From NCBI GenBank assembly GCA_002423025.1, contig DIUN01000026.1, positions 57,809 to 121,808 on the forward strand: DNA of 64,000 nt. Reading direction: 5' to 3'. The position numbers were made by a program, and so were the translations under genes. Below are positions 41,704 to 49,907 of the stretch, piece by piece (positions within the stretch are counted from its first letter, which is position 1; each line of letters begins with the position of its first letter). Origin of the DNA: Sphingomonadales bacterium UBA6157. Lineage in GTDB: Bacteria > Pseudomonadota > Alphaproteobacteria > Sphingomonadales > Sphingomonadaceae. A model generated the notes under the pieces. It ran no database searches. It was not told the origin of the DNA and worked only from the letters and a program-made list of their open reading frames with translations.

Positions 41704-41852
41704 CCCCTCTCCCGCCTGCGGGAGAGGCGAGACGCGCTCCAGCGCGCCGGGTGAGGGTGTGCCGGCCTGCACAGAAAAAGCGACACCCTCACCCGCTCGC
41801 CCAAGCTGGCGAGTCGCCTCTCCCGCAGGCGGGAGAGGGGGGCTTTGTCCCG
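41704..41852. repeat. 149-bp composite palindromic element, copy 2
   Basis: Same length and orientation as copy 1, with a few differences: GCCTGCGGG for GCTTGCGGG in the left hairpin, GCTCC for GCGCC, and AAGCTGG for GAGTGGG in the right part. The changes keep stem pairing in the terminal hairpins (CCTGCGGG left, CAGGCGGG right), which suggests pressure on structure. The final GGGGGGCTTTGTCCCG is shared with copy 1. Confidence 0.85.
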
Positions 41853-41904
41853 CCGCAATTTGGCCGGAAGCCGCTCCAGGCAAGCGGTGGGCCTCTCCCT
41901 CGCC

Positions 41905-43428
41905 TCAGGTCTTGGCAGGCAGCGGCGTGCTGCCCGCGGGGCCTTGCAAGGCAGCGTCCATGGCGATGAAACGATCCGAGACAGATTTGGGCACGTTGCG
42001 TCGCCACAGGCTGACGCCGATCGCCGCGATGCTGCTGGCGGCAAAGCCGGGGATGATCTCGTAGAGAAAGGCCGAGGGTGCCTGGCCGGCAATGGTGAAA
42101 GGCGCATAGAGCCAGAGCAGAACGGTGACTGCGCCAACGCCGATTCCGGCCAGGGCGCCGTCACGTGTCAGGCCGCGCCAGTGCAGGCTGAGCAGGATGA
42201 CCGGACCGAAAGCGGCGCCGAAGCCGGCCCAGGCGTTGCCTACCAGCGAGAGGATATTGCTTGAGCGATCAAGCGACAGGCCGAGAGCGACGATGGCAAC
42301 AACCAGGGTCGAGATGCGGCCGACGAGCACGAGTTCGCGCTGACTGGCGGCCTTGCGCAGGAAGGTCTTGTAGAAATCCTCGGTCAGTGAACTGGACGAG
42401 ACCAGCAACTGCGACGAGATCGTGCTCATGATGGCAGCCAGGATCGCAGCGAGCAGGAAGCCTGCAACGAGCGGGCTGAACAGGGTTTGCGAGAGCAGGA
42501 TGAAGATTGTTTCCGGATCATCAATGCGGATGGCATTGGCACTGACATAGGCCAGGCCGGCGATGCCGACCATGACGGCGCCGACAACTGTCACCAGCAT
42601 CCAGCTCATGCCGATGCGTCGCGCCGTCGGCAGATCGTCAATGGAGCGGATGGCCATGAACCGCACGATGATGTGCGGCTGGCCGAAATAGCCAAGACCC
42701 CACGCGAGTGCCGAGAGAATGCCGAGCGTCGAGATGCCCGATAGCCAGCCAAGGAAATCCGGGTCCAGCGCTTCCACGGCAAGGCGCGTGGGCTGCCAGC
42801 CGTCCATGGCCACGATGGCGGCCACAGGCACCAGCACCAGTGCAGCAAACATGATGCAGCCCTGCACGAAATCCGTGAGGCTGACGGCCAGGAAGCCGCC
42901 GAACAATGTGTAGGCAATGACAACGCCGGCCGTGAGGACAAGGCCGAAGCGATAATCATAGCCGAAAGAGGCCTCGAACAGCTTGCCGCCGGCGACCAGC
43001 CCGGCGGAGGTGTAGAGTGTGAAAAAGATCACGATGACCAGCGATGAGATGACACGCAGCTTGCGGGACCGGTCTTCGAAGCGCTTTTCCAGATAATCGG
43101 GGATGGTGATCGCGTCGTCGGCAACCTCTGTGTAGACGCGCAGGCGCAGTGCCACGAGACGATAGTTAAGCCAGGCGCCGATGAGCAGTCCGACGGCGAT
43201 CCACGCGGCGTTGAGGCCCGACAGATACACAGCTCCTGGCAAGCCCATCAGCATCCAGCCGCTCATGTCCGATGCGCCTGCAGAGAGGGCCACGACAGCG
43301 GGGTGCAACTGGCGCCCACCCAGCATGAACTCGGAAACATTGCCCGTTGATTTGCGATAGGCATAGGCACCGATGGCCAGCATGAGCAGGAAATAGGCGC
43401 CAAGTGATATGGCTGTTTCGGTGTTCAT
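41905..43428 (-). CDS. putP: Sodium/proline symporter
   Basis: A 507-residue SSS-family transporter with about 13 transmembrane helices that imports proline with sodium. It has the N-terminal YRKSTGNVSEFMLGGRQLHP, VALSAGASDMSGWMLMGLPG (typical of PutP), STISSQLLVSSSSLTEDFYK and GNAWAGFGAAFGPVILLSL. It lies 12 bp downstream of proC on the same strand, so both are probably one transcript. Uptake and synthesis of proline together point to osmoprotection. Confidence 0.93.
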   Translation of the reverse strand: MNTETAISLGAYFLLMLAIGAYAYRKSTGNVSEFMLGGRQLHPAVVALSAGASDMSGWMLMGLPGAVYLSGLNAAWIAVGLLIGAWLNYRLVALRLRVYTEVADDAITIPDYLEKRFEDRSRKLRVISSLVIVIFFTLYTSAGLVAGGKLFEASFGYDYRFGLVLTAGVVIAYTLFGGFLAVSLTDFVQGCIMFAALVLVPVAAIVAMDGWQPTRLAVEALDPDFLGWLSGISTLGILSALAWGLGYFGQPHIIVRFMAIRSIDDLPTARRIGMSWMLVTVVGAVMVGIAGLAYVSANAIRIDDPETIFILLSQTLFSPLVAGFLLAAILAAIMSTISSQLLVSSSSLTEDFYKTFLRKAASQRELVLVGRISTLVVAIVALGLSLDRSSNILSLVGNAWAGFGAAFGPVILLSLHWRGLTRDGALAGIGVGAVTVLLWLYAPFTIAGQAPSAFLYEIIPGFAASSIAAIGVSLWRRNVPKSVSDRFIAMDAALQGPAGSTPLPAKT

Positions 43429-43440
43429 TATCCGACTTTC

Positions 43441-44256
43441 TCAGCGTAGCGCGATGGCGCGGCGATAGGCGGCATCGAGGGTGGCTGTGAGCCGCGCGGA
43501 CAGGCCGCCATCGGCGTTCAGGGCGGCAAGGCCGGCAGCGGTGGTGCCATTGCGGCTGGTTACGCTGGTCCGCAACTCCGCCAGCGAGCTGCGCTCCGCC
43601 TGGGCCATGGCGATGGCGCCGGCCATTGTGGACAGAGTGAGGGAACGGGCCTGCTCGGGCGGGAAGCCCAGGCTCTCGGCTGCCGAGGCATAGGCGCGCG
43701 CGATCTCGAAGATATAGCCGGGGCCTGATCCGGCGACGGCCGTGAACCGGTCAAGCTGGTCCTCATTGTCAAGCCAGAGGGTTGTGCCTGCCGCTGCCAT
43801 CAGGGCCGTGATGGCGTCTCGCTGTGCGGCCGTGGCCCGATCGTCAGCGCACAGGCCGCTTACACCGGCGCCAATGGCGGCAGGCAGGTTGGGCATGATC
43901 CGGACGACCGGCGCTGCGCCGAAAAGGCTGTGCAGCCGGGCGATCGAGCAGCCGGCCGCGATTGAAGCGAGCAGGCCGCCGGGAGCCAGGCGCGCGGCAT
44001 AGGCTGGCGCTACCATATCCATCAGTTGAGGCTTTACCGCCATGACAACCAGATCGAACCGGCAATCAGCGATGCCTGGCGGCTCTGGAAGAAACGCCAG
44101 CCTCTCGCTGGCCTGCAGCGGCGGCACGACGCTTGCCGCCGCGCTTGCCTCAGCGAAGCGCGGTGCGATGACCCAGAACTGATGGGCCTTGAGCGAGCGC
44201 CACTGCTGAAGCAGGGCAGCGCCCATTTTGCCGTGACCAACCAACGCAATTCGCAA
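43441..44256 (-). CDS. proC: Pyrroline-5-carboxylate reductase (TTG start)
   Basis: A 271-residue NAD(P)H-dependent reductase making proline from pyrroline-5-carboxylate. It has the Rossmann start RIALVGHGKMGAALL, LVVMAVKPQLMDMV, RIMPNLPAAIGAGVSGL and the C-terminal AVAGSGPGYIFEI and SVTSRNGTTAAGLAAL. The start is a TTG at 44256, fixed by a GGAGG eight bases upstream and by the conserved RIALVGHG. An earlier in-frame TTG (44292) would add a non-conserved stretch. It is upstream of putP and divergent from proB. Confidence 0.92.
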   Translation of the reverse strand: MRIALVGHGKMGAALLQQWRSLKAHQFWVIAPRFAEASAAASVVPPLQASERLAFLPEPPGIADCRFDLVVMAVKPQLMDMVAPAYAARLAPGGLLASIAAGCSIARLHSLFGAAPVVRIMPNLPAAIGAGVSGLCADDRATAAQRDAITALMAAAGTTLWLDNEDQLDRFTAVAGSGPGYIFEIARAYASAAESLGFPPEQARSLTLSTMAGAIAMAQAERSSLAELRTSVTSRNGTTAAGLAALNADGGLSARLTATLDAAYRRAIALR

Positions 44257-44537
44257 GAAATCAGCCTCCAGAAGAATTTGCCGCTCGCACAATCATGGGC
44301 TCGGAAGCGGCTCGCTGCGGAGTTCAATAAAATGAACAACCTCTGCAGCATGCAATCGCCAAAGCTGATAAAGCAAAATTGCAGCGTTGAAAAATCAGTA
44401 AATTACGCCTAAGTGCGCATTTGTGTTGAATATGCCCTATCTTATTATCTCTTGAATATTTTGATGTCAAATTTATCATTAATTCATAGTGATGAGATGG
44501 GGTTTTATGATTTTGTTTTTAAATTTATGGGTGTAAA
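44257..44537. promoter_or_regulatory. A+T-rich divergent promoter region proC / proB
   Basis: This 281-bp gap between the divergent proline genes is strikingly A+T-rich from about 44330 to 44540 (runs such as TTATTATCTCTTGAATATTT and TGATTTTGTTTTTAAATTT), unlike any other part of the first 47 kb. It must contain both promoters. No operator or riboswitch was recognised. The composition suggests that the proline module arrived by transfer. Confidence 0.55.
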
Positions 44538-45680
44538 TTGATTTCCGAGAAGCACATCGTCATCAAGATCGGCTCTGCCCTGCTCACCAACCAGGATCTG
44601 CTGACCCCGCGCTGGGCCTTCCTGCAACGTGTCATGGAGGACATCGCCCTGCTGCGGGCCGAGGGCTACAAAGTCATCCTTTGCTCGTCGGGCGCTGTTG
44701 CGCTTGGCATGAACATGATCGGCGTGACGCCGGAAACGGCCGGGCTGAGAGACAAGCAGGCCGCGGCAGCGTGCGGGATGCCACTGCTGTTGAACGCCTA
44801 CAGGCAGATCGGGCACGAGCATGACCTGAACATTGCACAGGTTCTGGTCACGCTCAGCGATTTCGAGGATCATCGGCGTTTCCTCAATACCAAGAATACG
44901 TTGCACCGGCTGCTGCACGCTGGCGTGATGCCGATCATCAACGAGAATGACACGGTCACGACGGAAGAAATTCGTGTTGGTGACAATGATCGGCTCGCAG
45001 CCAAGGTAGCCCAGATGGTCCAGGCGCAACATCTCGTGATCCTGACCAGCGTGGATGGCCTTTATGATCGCAATCCATCGGAGCCGGGCGCCAGACTTGT
45101 CGAGACCGTCCATGATGTCAGCGAGTATCTTGCGGTTGTTGATGGCGTCAGCCCGCTGGGCAGCGGCGGTATGCTGACCAAGATGCAGGCAGCCAACATG
45201 GCGCAGAATGCCGGCTGCACGACGCTGATAGCCAATGGTGAGGCGGACAACCCGGTGAGTTCGGTGCTCAAGGGCCTGCGTCCGTGCACGACCTGTGTTG
45301 CTCACGCAGAGCCGGAGACGAGCTGGGCGGCCTGGCTGACAAGCAGGCTTCACATGGCCGGCAGCATTGTCATCGCCAAGGAGGCTGCTGACTTGATTGC
45401 CGCTGGCAGCCGCGGCGTGGAGCGCAACGATGTTGTTTCACTCACCGGCCACTATGTGAAGGGCGACGTCATCCATATTTATGATGATACCGGCTGCGAG
45501 CGTGCGCGCGGCATGTCGGATTTTTCGTCAGATGAAACGGCGATTCTGGTTCGCAACATGGAGATGCCGGTCAAGCAACTGCTCGGCTATCATTCCCGGG
45601 CTGTGCTGGTCGAACCGGAAAATCTGATCAGCCTGCAGGATCGTCACCTTCCATGGGAGCTTCCTGCTACCGTAAGCTGA
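44538..45680 (+). CDS. proB: Glutamate 5-kinase with PUA domain (TTG start)
   Basis: A 380-residue glutamate 5-kinase, the first enzyme of proline synthesis. The kinase domain (about 1-260) has HIVIKIGSALLTN, VILCSSGAVALGM, NENDTVTTEEIRVGDNDRLAA and SGGMLTKMQAANMA. A C-terminal PUA domain (about 280-370) follows, with the typical RGVERNDVVSL and SSDETAILVRNM. The start is a TTG at 44538; no ATG gives the full N-terminus and the Shine-Dalgarno signal is poor. proA is not in the window. Its partners are proC and putP. Confidence 0.92.
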   Translation: MISEKHIVIKIGSALLTNQDLLTPRWAFLQRVMEDIALLRAEGYKVILCSSGAVALGMNMIGVTPETAGLRDKQAAAACGMPLLLNAYRQIGHEHDLNIAQVLVTLSDFEDHRRFLNTKNTLHRLLHAGVMPIINENDTVTTEEIRVGDNDRLAAKVAQMVQAQHLVILTSVDGLYDRNPSEPGARLVETVHDVSEYLAVVDGVSPLGSGGMLTKMQAANMAQNAGCTTLIANGEADNPVSSVLKGLRPCTTCVAHAEPETSWAAWLTSRLHMAGSIVIAKEAADLIAAGSRGVERNDVVSLTGHYVKGDVIHIYDDTGCERARGMSDFSSDETAILVRNMEMPVKQLLGYHSRAVLVEPENLISLQDRHLPWELPATVS

Positions 45681-45698
45681 TCCCGGCCCGGCCTTGGT

Positions 45699-46484
45699 CT
45701 AGAGCTTCCGCCGCGCCGCCGCATACAGCGCAATCGCCGCTGCATTCGACACATTCAGGCTTTCCATGGCTTCCGAGATCGGCAGCTTGGCGAGCTGGTC
45801 GCAGCGTTCGCGGGTGAGGGGGCGCATGCCTTCGCCCTCGGCGCCGAGGACGAGGCAGGGCTGGGTGCTGGCGAGGGCGGATTCGAGTTCGGCGTCGGCC
45901 TCGCCATCGAGGCCGATGCGCCAGAAGCCGGCGTCGCCGATTTCATCGAGGGCGCGGGCGAGGTTGACGACGCGGCACCAGGGCAGGGTTTCCAGCGCGC
46001 CGGAGGCGGAGCGGGCGAGGACGCCGGATTCGCCGGGGGCGTGGCGATCCTGCGTCACCAGTGCGCGGGCGTTGAAGGCGACGGCGGAGCGCATGATGGC
46101 GCCGACATTGTGCGGGTCTGTCACCTGATCGAGCACGATAATCGGGCGGTTGGCGCCATCGGCGGCGGCTTCGGCCAGCACATCGCCGAGCCAGACGGAT
46201 TCGAGCGGCTCGACTTCCAGCACAAAGCCCTGATGCGGGGCATCGGCGGGGACGAGGCGGCCAAGGTCTCCATCATCGCCATATTGCACCGTGAGCCCCT
46301 TGGGGATGACGATGGTTTTTGCCGTGGCGTGCGTGACGTGGAGCTTGCGGAAGATGCGTTCCGGATTGTCCAGCGCCGCGAACACGGCGTGGCGGCCATA
46401 CAGACGCGGGTAGGGGCTTTTTTGCCCCGTCGTGCTGCGTGCGGCGTTTTTTGGATGTGGTCTGCGGCCCATGTGAGGGGCCAT
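45699..46484 (-). CDS. rlmB: TrmH/SpoU-family rRNA methyltransferase (RlmB-like)
   Basis: A 261-residue SPOUT methyltransferase with an N-terminal L30e-like substrate-binding domain (LYGRHAVFAALDNPERIFRKL) and the knotted catalytic domain. Motifs are LDQVTDPHNVGAIMRSA (motif 1), LVLGAEGEGMRPLTRE (motif 2) and ISEAMESLNVSNAAAIALY (motif 3). Best fit is RlmB, which methylates Gm2251 of 23S rRNA. It may start at 46484 or at the second ATG at 46472 (MGRRPHPK); neither has a clear ribosome site. It converges with proB across 18 bp. Confidence 0.9.
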   Translation of the reverse strand: MAPHMGRRPHPKNAARSTTGQKSPYPRLYGRHAVFAALDNPERIFRKLHVTHATAKTIVIPKGLTVQYGDDGDLGRLVPADAPHQGFVLEVEPLESVWLGDVLAEAAADGANRPIIVLDQVTDPHNVGAIMRSAVAFNARALVTQDRHAPGESGVLARSASGALETLPWCRVVNLARALDEIGDAGFWRIGLDGEADAELESALASTQPCLVLGAEGEGMRPLTRERCDQLAKLPISEAMESLNVSNAAAIALYAAARRKL

Positions 46485-46489
46485 AGCGC

Positions 46490-46516
46490 GGCGGGGCCTG
46501 TGTTGTAAGCCCCGCC
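46490..46516 (-). terminator. Hairpin between the periplasmic-protein gene and rlmB
   Basis: A perfect 8-bp inverted repeat (GGCGGGGC at 46490-46497 and GCCCCGCC at 46509-46516) with an 11-nt loop lies 14 bp past the stop of the gene at 46531 and just ahead of the rlmB start. No T run follows, so termination would have to be factor-assisted. Confidence 0.45.
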
Positions 46517-46530
46517 GGCGGATGGGCGGC

Positions 46531-47100
46531 TTATTGGCTGCCGCTGGTGGCCGGTGCTTCAGCCGGCGCAGCGGTGGCGCTGGCGGCTACGGCGGAGGCG
46601 ACAGCAGCTTCGAACTCGGTGCTGGTCATGCCGATGGCCAGGCCGGTGCCGCCGATGGCAAAGGCGGTGACGGGCAGGCGGACCTCGCCATTGGCGGTGG
46701 CGGCGGTGACAAGCTCCCCCTCCACGGCCTTGACGGTGGCGACCGGGGTGCCGCCCGAGCCATGGATGACAGCGCCCGGCGTGAGCGCGGCCATGACCTT
46801 GGCCTTGGTTTCCGCAGCGGCCTGCTGGGCGGCGGCGTTGAGCTGCTCACGGGTGGCGGCGAGCAGCGGGCCCTTGGGCGTGGTGCCGAAGGACGAGGGC
46901 GGGATGGCGATGGTGTTGGTGCCGGTATCGACGACAACGGTATCGGCGGTGACGGAGGCGACCTTGCCGACTTCGGCGCCGGCGGTGTCATAGATGGTGG
47001 CGCCGGCGACCAGTCCGGTGGGGGCCTGGGCGAGCGCCGGGATGGCGGTGCCGATGGCCAGCGTGGCCAGGACGGTCTTCAAAGCGGTGGTGATACGCAT
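46531..47100 (-). CDS. Secreted hypothetical protein with an internal duplication
   Basis: A 189-residue protein with a signal peptide (1-25, ending IPALAQ) and no recognised family. Two similar blocks of about 60 residues follow: GATIYDTAGAEVGKVASVTA with NTIAIPPSSFG and LLAATREQLNAAA, then GAVIHGSGGTPVATVKAVEG with GEVRLPVTAFAIGG and TSTEFEAAVAS. Each looks like a small beta barrel (PRC-barrel-like) ending in a helix. An Ala-rich tail ends the protein. A role in the periplasm is all that can be said. Start at the ATG that opens the signal peptide. Confidence 0.75.
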   Translation of the reverse strand: MRITTALKTVLATLAIGTAIPALAQAPTGLVAGATIYDTAGAEVGKVASVTADTVVVDTGTNTIAIPPSSFGTTPKGPLLAATREQLNAAAQQAAAETKAKVMAALTPGAVIHGSGGTPVATVKAVEGELVTAATANGEVRLPVTAFAIGGTGLAIGMTSTEFEAAVASAVAASATAAPAEAPATSGSQ

Positions 47101-47256
47101 GGTGCTACTCTCTCCCTCGTAGTGAGGAGAGGATAACGCGCGATTCCGCGACGTATTGTGCGCTGCGGCAAAGCGTGGCTGGAGCGGGGCAGGGCGCGGC
47201 AACGGCGGTTGTGAGGCGCGTTTTGAGGGGAGAATCACTGCTTTTGGGGGGGCAGG

Positions 47257-47342
47257 TGGTGGAGGGGGTTGGATTTGAACCAACGTAGGGAAAACCCGGC
47301 AGATTTACAGTCTGCTGCCATTGACCGCTCGGCCACCCCTCC
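47257..47342 (-). tRNA. tRNA-Tyr (GUA)
   Basis: Read on the minus strand, the 86-base gene has the acceptor stem GGAGGGG/CCCCTCC, an anticodon stem-loop GCAGA-CTGTAAA-TCTGC with anticodon GUA, a long class II variable arm (CCGGGTTTTCCCTACG) and the T-loop GTTCAAATC. CCA is encoded. It is the last feature before base composition changes; the capsule region lies on its 5' side, not at the 3' end where integrases usually act. Confidence 0.95.
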
Positions 47343-47401
47343 ACGGGGTTCCTTTGGCAGGAAAGGGCCTTTCTGCTAAGCTAGTTGGGCGCTGGTGTCA
47401 A

Positions 47402-48790
47402 TCATTTCGCAATGGTGGGCGATGCGGGTGTCTCTTGGGGACGCAGGGTGAGCTGCAGTGCAATGCCATGTTTTGGCCGCAAGGTCACGCGACTGGTGGG
47501 TTGTGGCTGGGTAGTTTCGGGCACCGCGATGGTGTAGCGGGCCAGCATTCGGGCTAGGATGACCGCAGCTTCCTGCTGGGCGAATCCGGCACCAATGCAG
47601 ATGCGCGGCCCGGCGCCGAAGGGAATCCATGCCCGTTTGCAGGCATCGGCCTGGCTGGCATCCTGCCAGCGCTCGGGCTGGAACGCGTGCGGGCAGGGAA
47701 AGAGCGACTCCTTGCGTTGCAGCAGCCAGGGAGCGACGACCAGCAGATCGCCCGGGTGCATGGATTTGCCGCGCATGGTGGTGGGTGCAGCGACATCGCG
47801 CATCAGGAAACTGACAGGGGGGTAGAGCCGCAAGGTTTCTTTGAACGTGTCGCGTATCGCTTCCATGCGGCGTAGTCGATCGGCGCTTAACGGTTCAGCC
47901 AGAGCTTCGGCGCGTAGTTCATGCTGCAAATCGGGGCATTTACCGATGAGGTAGAGCGCCCAGGTGAGCGCACTGGCGGAGGTTTCATGTCCGGCGAGGA
48001 AAATGATTGCCACCTGGTCGCGGAGCTGTTCGTATGTAAAGGGCTCACCCGAGACCGGGTGGCGCGCCTTCATAAGTGCATGGAGGATGTCGTCGGGTCC
48101 GTCTTCGCCACGGTGGAAGGCGTCGTAGCGCGCCCGCACCACTGGGTCGAGTACGTTATGGATCAACTGCGCGGCGCGGCGAAGCGGACGGCGGAATAAA
48201 CGATGCGGCACCCCGTAACTGCGCAGCAGCATGGCCGGTTGCGCCCAGCGCTGGTAGCGCTCGAACGCATCGAACACCTGCTGTGCTTCGGCTTCGCTCA
48301 GGGAATGGGAGAGGATGGTGCGGAAAATGACATCGGCGGTAACGAAGGTCATCAGCGGATCGATCACCACGGGTTGCGTCAGATCGCGCTGGTCGATCGC
48401 CGCGATCATGGCGTCGGCGGCCGCCATCATGTTGGGGAAGGCTTTGGTAAGATGAGTGTGCGCGAAGGCCGGATTGACCATGGCGCGTGCATGTTTCCAC
48501 GCATCGCCATTGATGGTAAAGACGCTGTCGCCGATGAGCGGGTAGAGGCCTTCATGCAGGTAGTCGTGTTTGGGATAGTCCAGTGGTTTACTGAGAATCT
48601 CCTCGGCGAGCGGCAGATCGTTGGCGATGTAATAATGCAGCCCCGGCAGGTTCACTTCGCCCATTTTCATGCGGTAGCTGCGCTCGTAGAGCGTGTCGAT
48701 CCACGAGCCAAGCCCGGCAATGAAACGCGGCAGCAGGGTAAGCTTGCTGCGATGCGGTTTGGGGAAGGGGGGAATGAACGGTGTACTCAT
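47402..48790 (-). CDS. Cytochrome P450
   Basis: A 462-residue cytochrome P450 mono-oxygenase. It shows the I-helix AGHETSASALTWALY with the oxygen-activating Glu-Thr pair, the K-helix ETLRLYPP (ExxR), the PERW segment and the haem-binding FGAGPRICIG with Cys398. There is no membrane anchor; overall character (class CYP102/fatty-acid-hydroxylase-like P450s) suggests a lipid or hydrophobic substrate, but this is not proven. A redox partner is not nearby. The ATG overlaps the stop of the alpha/beta hydrolase gene (ATGA), so the two are translationally coupled. Confidence 0.93.
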   Translation of the reverse strand: MSTPFIPPFPKPHRSKLTLLPRFIAGLGSWIDTLYERSYRMKMGEVNLPGLHYYIANDLPLAEEILSKPLDYPKHDYLHEGLYPLIGDSVFTINGDAWKHARAMVNPAFAHTHLTKAFPNMMAAADAMIAAIDQRDLTQPVVIDPLMTFVTADVIFRTILSHSLSEAEAQQVFDAFERYQRWAQPAMLLRSYGVPHRLFRRPLRRAAQLIHNVLDPVVRARYDAFHRGEDGPDDILHALMKARHPVSGEPFTYEQLRDQVAIIFLAGHETSASALTWALYLIGKCPDLQHELRAEALAEPLSADRLRRMEAIRDTFKETLRLYPPVSFLMRDVAAPTTMRGKSMHPGDLLVVAPWLLQRKESLFPCPHAFQPERWQDASQADACKRAWIPFGAGPRICIGAGFAQQEAAVILARMLARYTIAVPETTQPQPTSRVTLRPKHGIALQLTLRPQETPASPTIAK

Positions 48791-49863
48791 CGCTGGAACT
48801 CTGCGACCGATTCGACCAACGTGTTCGCCCCGGCCGTGAGAGCGACATAATCGAGTGGCGACGGGGCGTCGCCCGTCATCAGGTAACGGAAATGGAAGCG
48901 GTGCCTGTCACGGCGCAGGCGCTGGTAATGCTCGGGCGTGTGGTAATCGAAAAAACGCGGATTGAGCAGCACGAGCGTGGCGGCGTGGTGCGGATGGTCG
49001 GGGAAGAACGGACTGGTGCGTGCATAGGCCGCGCCATCGGGTGGGGCGACGATATCGCACCAGTACAGGGGCACCTGCGCCACGCGTGAAAGGGCGGCTG
49101 AGAAATCGGCGGCATTGTCGAGCACGGAGATGATCGGGATACACTGGCCGAGGGTCAGCACTCGGAGTTGCGGTGGTAGCGTGCCGCCGGTCTGCGCCAG
49201 CAGGCGATCAAGCAGGTAGATCATGAGGATCGCACCATTGCTATGGCCAACAAGCAGGATCTCATCCGTACCGTCGGCAAGGGCTTTGCCGATACTCTCG
49301 GCGAACTGGTCAATCCGTTTCATTAAATCGGGGGTATGCGCCTTAGCGACTGCGGTATTGTAAAGTAGCAAGCGCAACAGCCAGAGCGATTTCAAGCGGC
49401 TGGCGAAGGGAATGCTGGCCGCGATGCCGAGGGACAGGGCAGCCCAATATGGCAGGATGATCCAGCCGAGCAGGCTAAGGCCGAATGGCACAGCTAGCAG
49501 AATGGCCAGCGGTGAAAAGAAGGTAATCAGCGGTGGCCGCGGCAGCTGTAGTTTATAGTGCCAACGGAAGTGGCGGATATAATAACCGTACATGCCAAGG
49601 CAGCGCAGTACGAGCATCAACGGATTGCGAATCCATGCCTTGCGCACGATATCGTCCCAGGCCAGGAAGTGATACTCGGTAGCGACATGGGCGCTGTGAT
49701 GCGTGATTGTCCAGCGATCTCCCTCGCGCGGGCTCACTTCGATGGGTTCAGCAGTGAGACCGGTATAGCGTGCGGCAGCATCGCGGTACCATTGGTAGTA
49801 ATGGCGCGCGCCACGGGGGTCGAACCCGCTTAGATAAAACACTTTGCGCTTAGTAACTGGCAT
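48787..49863 (-). CDS. Membrane-associated alpha/beta hydrolase-like protein
   Basis: A 358-residue protein with the nucleophile elbow GHSNGA (S208) in the strand context EILLVGHSNGAILMIY, the hallmark of lipase/esterase alpha/beta hydrolases. One or two membrane helices lie at about 114-153 (FFSPLAILLAVPFGLSLLGW and the following hydrophobic run). The N-terminal VFYLSGFDPRG is a hydrolase-like first strand. A late histidine cannot be assigned with certainty. Family unknown to me. It is coupled to the P450 gene and divergent from the phospholipase-like gene (44 bp between starts). ATG at 49863 is used; a TTG six bases earlier also exists. Confidence 0.7.
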   Translation of the reverse strand: MPVTKRKVFYLSGFDPRGARHYYQWYRDAAARYTGLTAEPIEVSPREGDRWTITHHSAHVATEYHFLAWDDIVRKAWIRNPLMLVLRCLGMYGYYIRHFRWHYKLQLPRPPLITFFSPLAILLAVPFGLSLLGWIILPYWAALSLGIAASIPFASRLKSLWLLRLLLYNTAVAKAHTPDLMKRIDQFAESIGKALADGTDEILLVGHSNGAILMIYLLDRLLAQTGGTLPPQLRVLTLGQCIPIISVLDNAADFSAALSRVAQVPLYWCDIVAPPDGAAYARTSPFFPDHPHHAATLVLLNPRFFDYHTPEHYQRLRRDRHRFHFRYLMTGDAPSPLDYVALTAGANTLVESVAEFQR

Positions 49864-49907
49864 GGGCAATATAGTGGCAGCAAAAATTCATTTTTGGAAA
49901 TGGTAAA

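Larger units (their letters stand above)
41494..41904. other. 411-bp intergenic region filled by two copies of a palindromic element
   Basis: No gene is present between the convergent gshA and putP ends. The gap is made of two 149-bp palindromic copies (listed separately) separated by about 49 bp, with short flanks. The repeats explain nearly all of the stretch. Confidence 0.85.

Noticed and set aside
41500..41860. Possible CRISPR array
   Set aside because: There are only two long direct copies with internal palindromes, no short regular repeats with unique spacers, and no cas genes.
47257..47342. tRNA-Tyr as attachment site of a classical integrative island
   Set aside because: The island side is the 5' end of the tRNA and no integrase or duplicated 3' end was seen.
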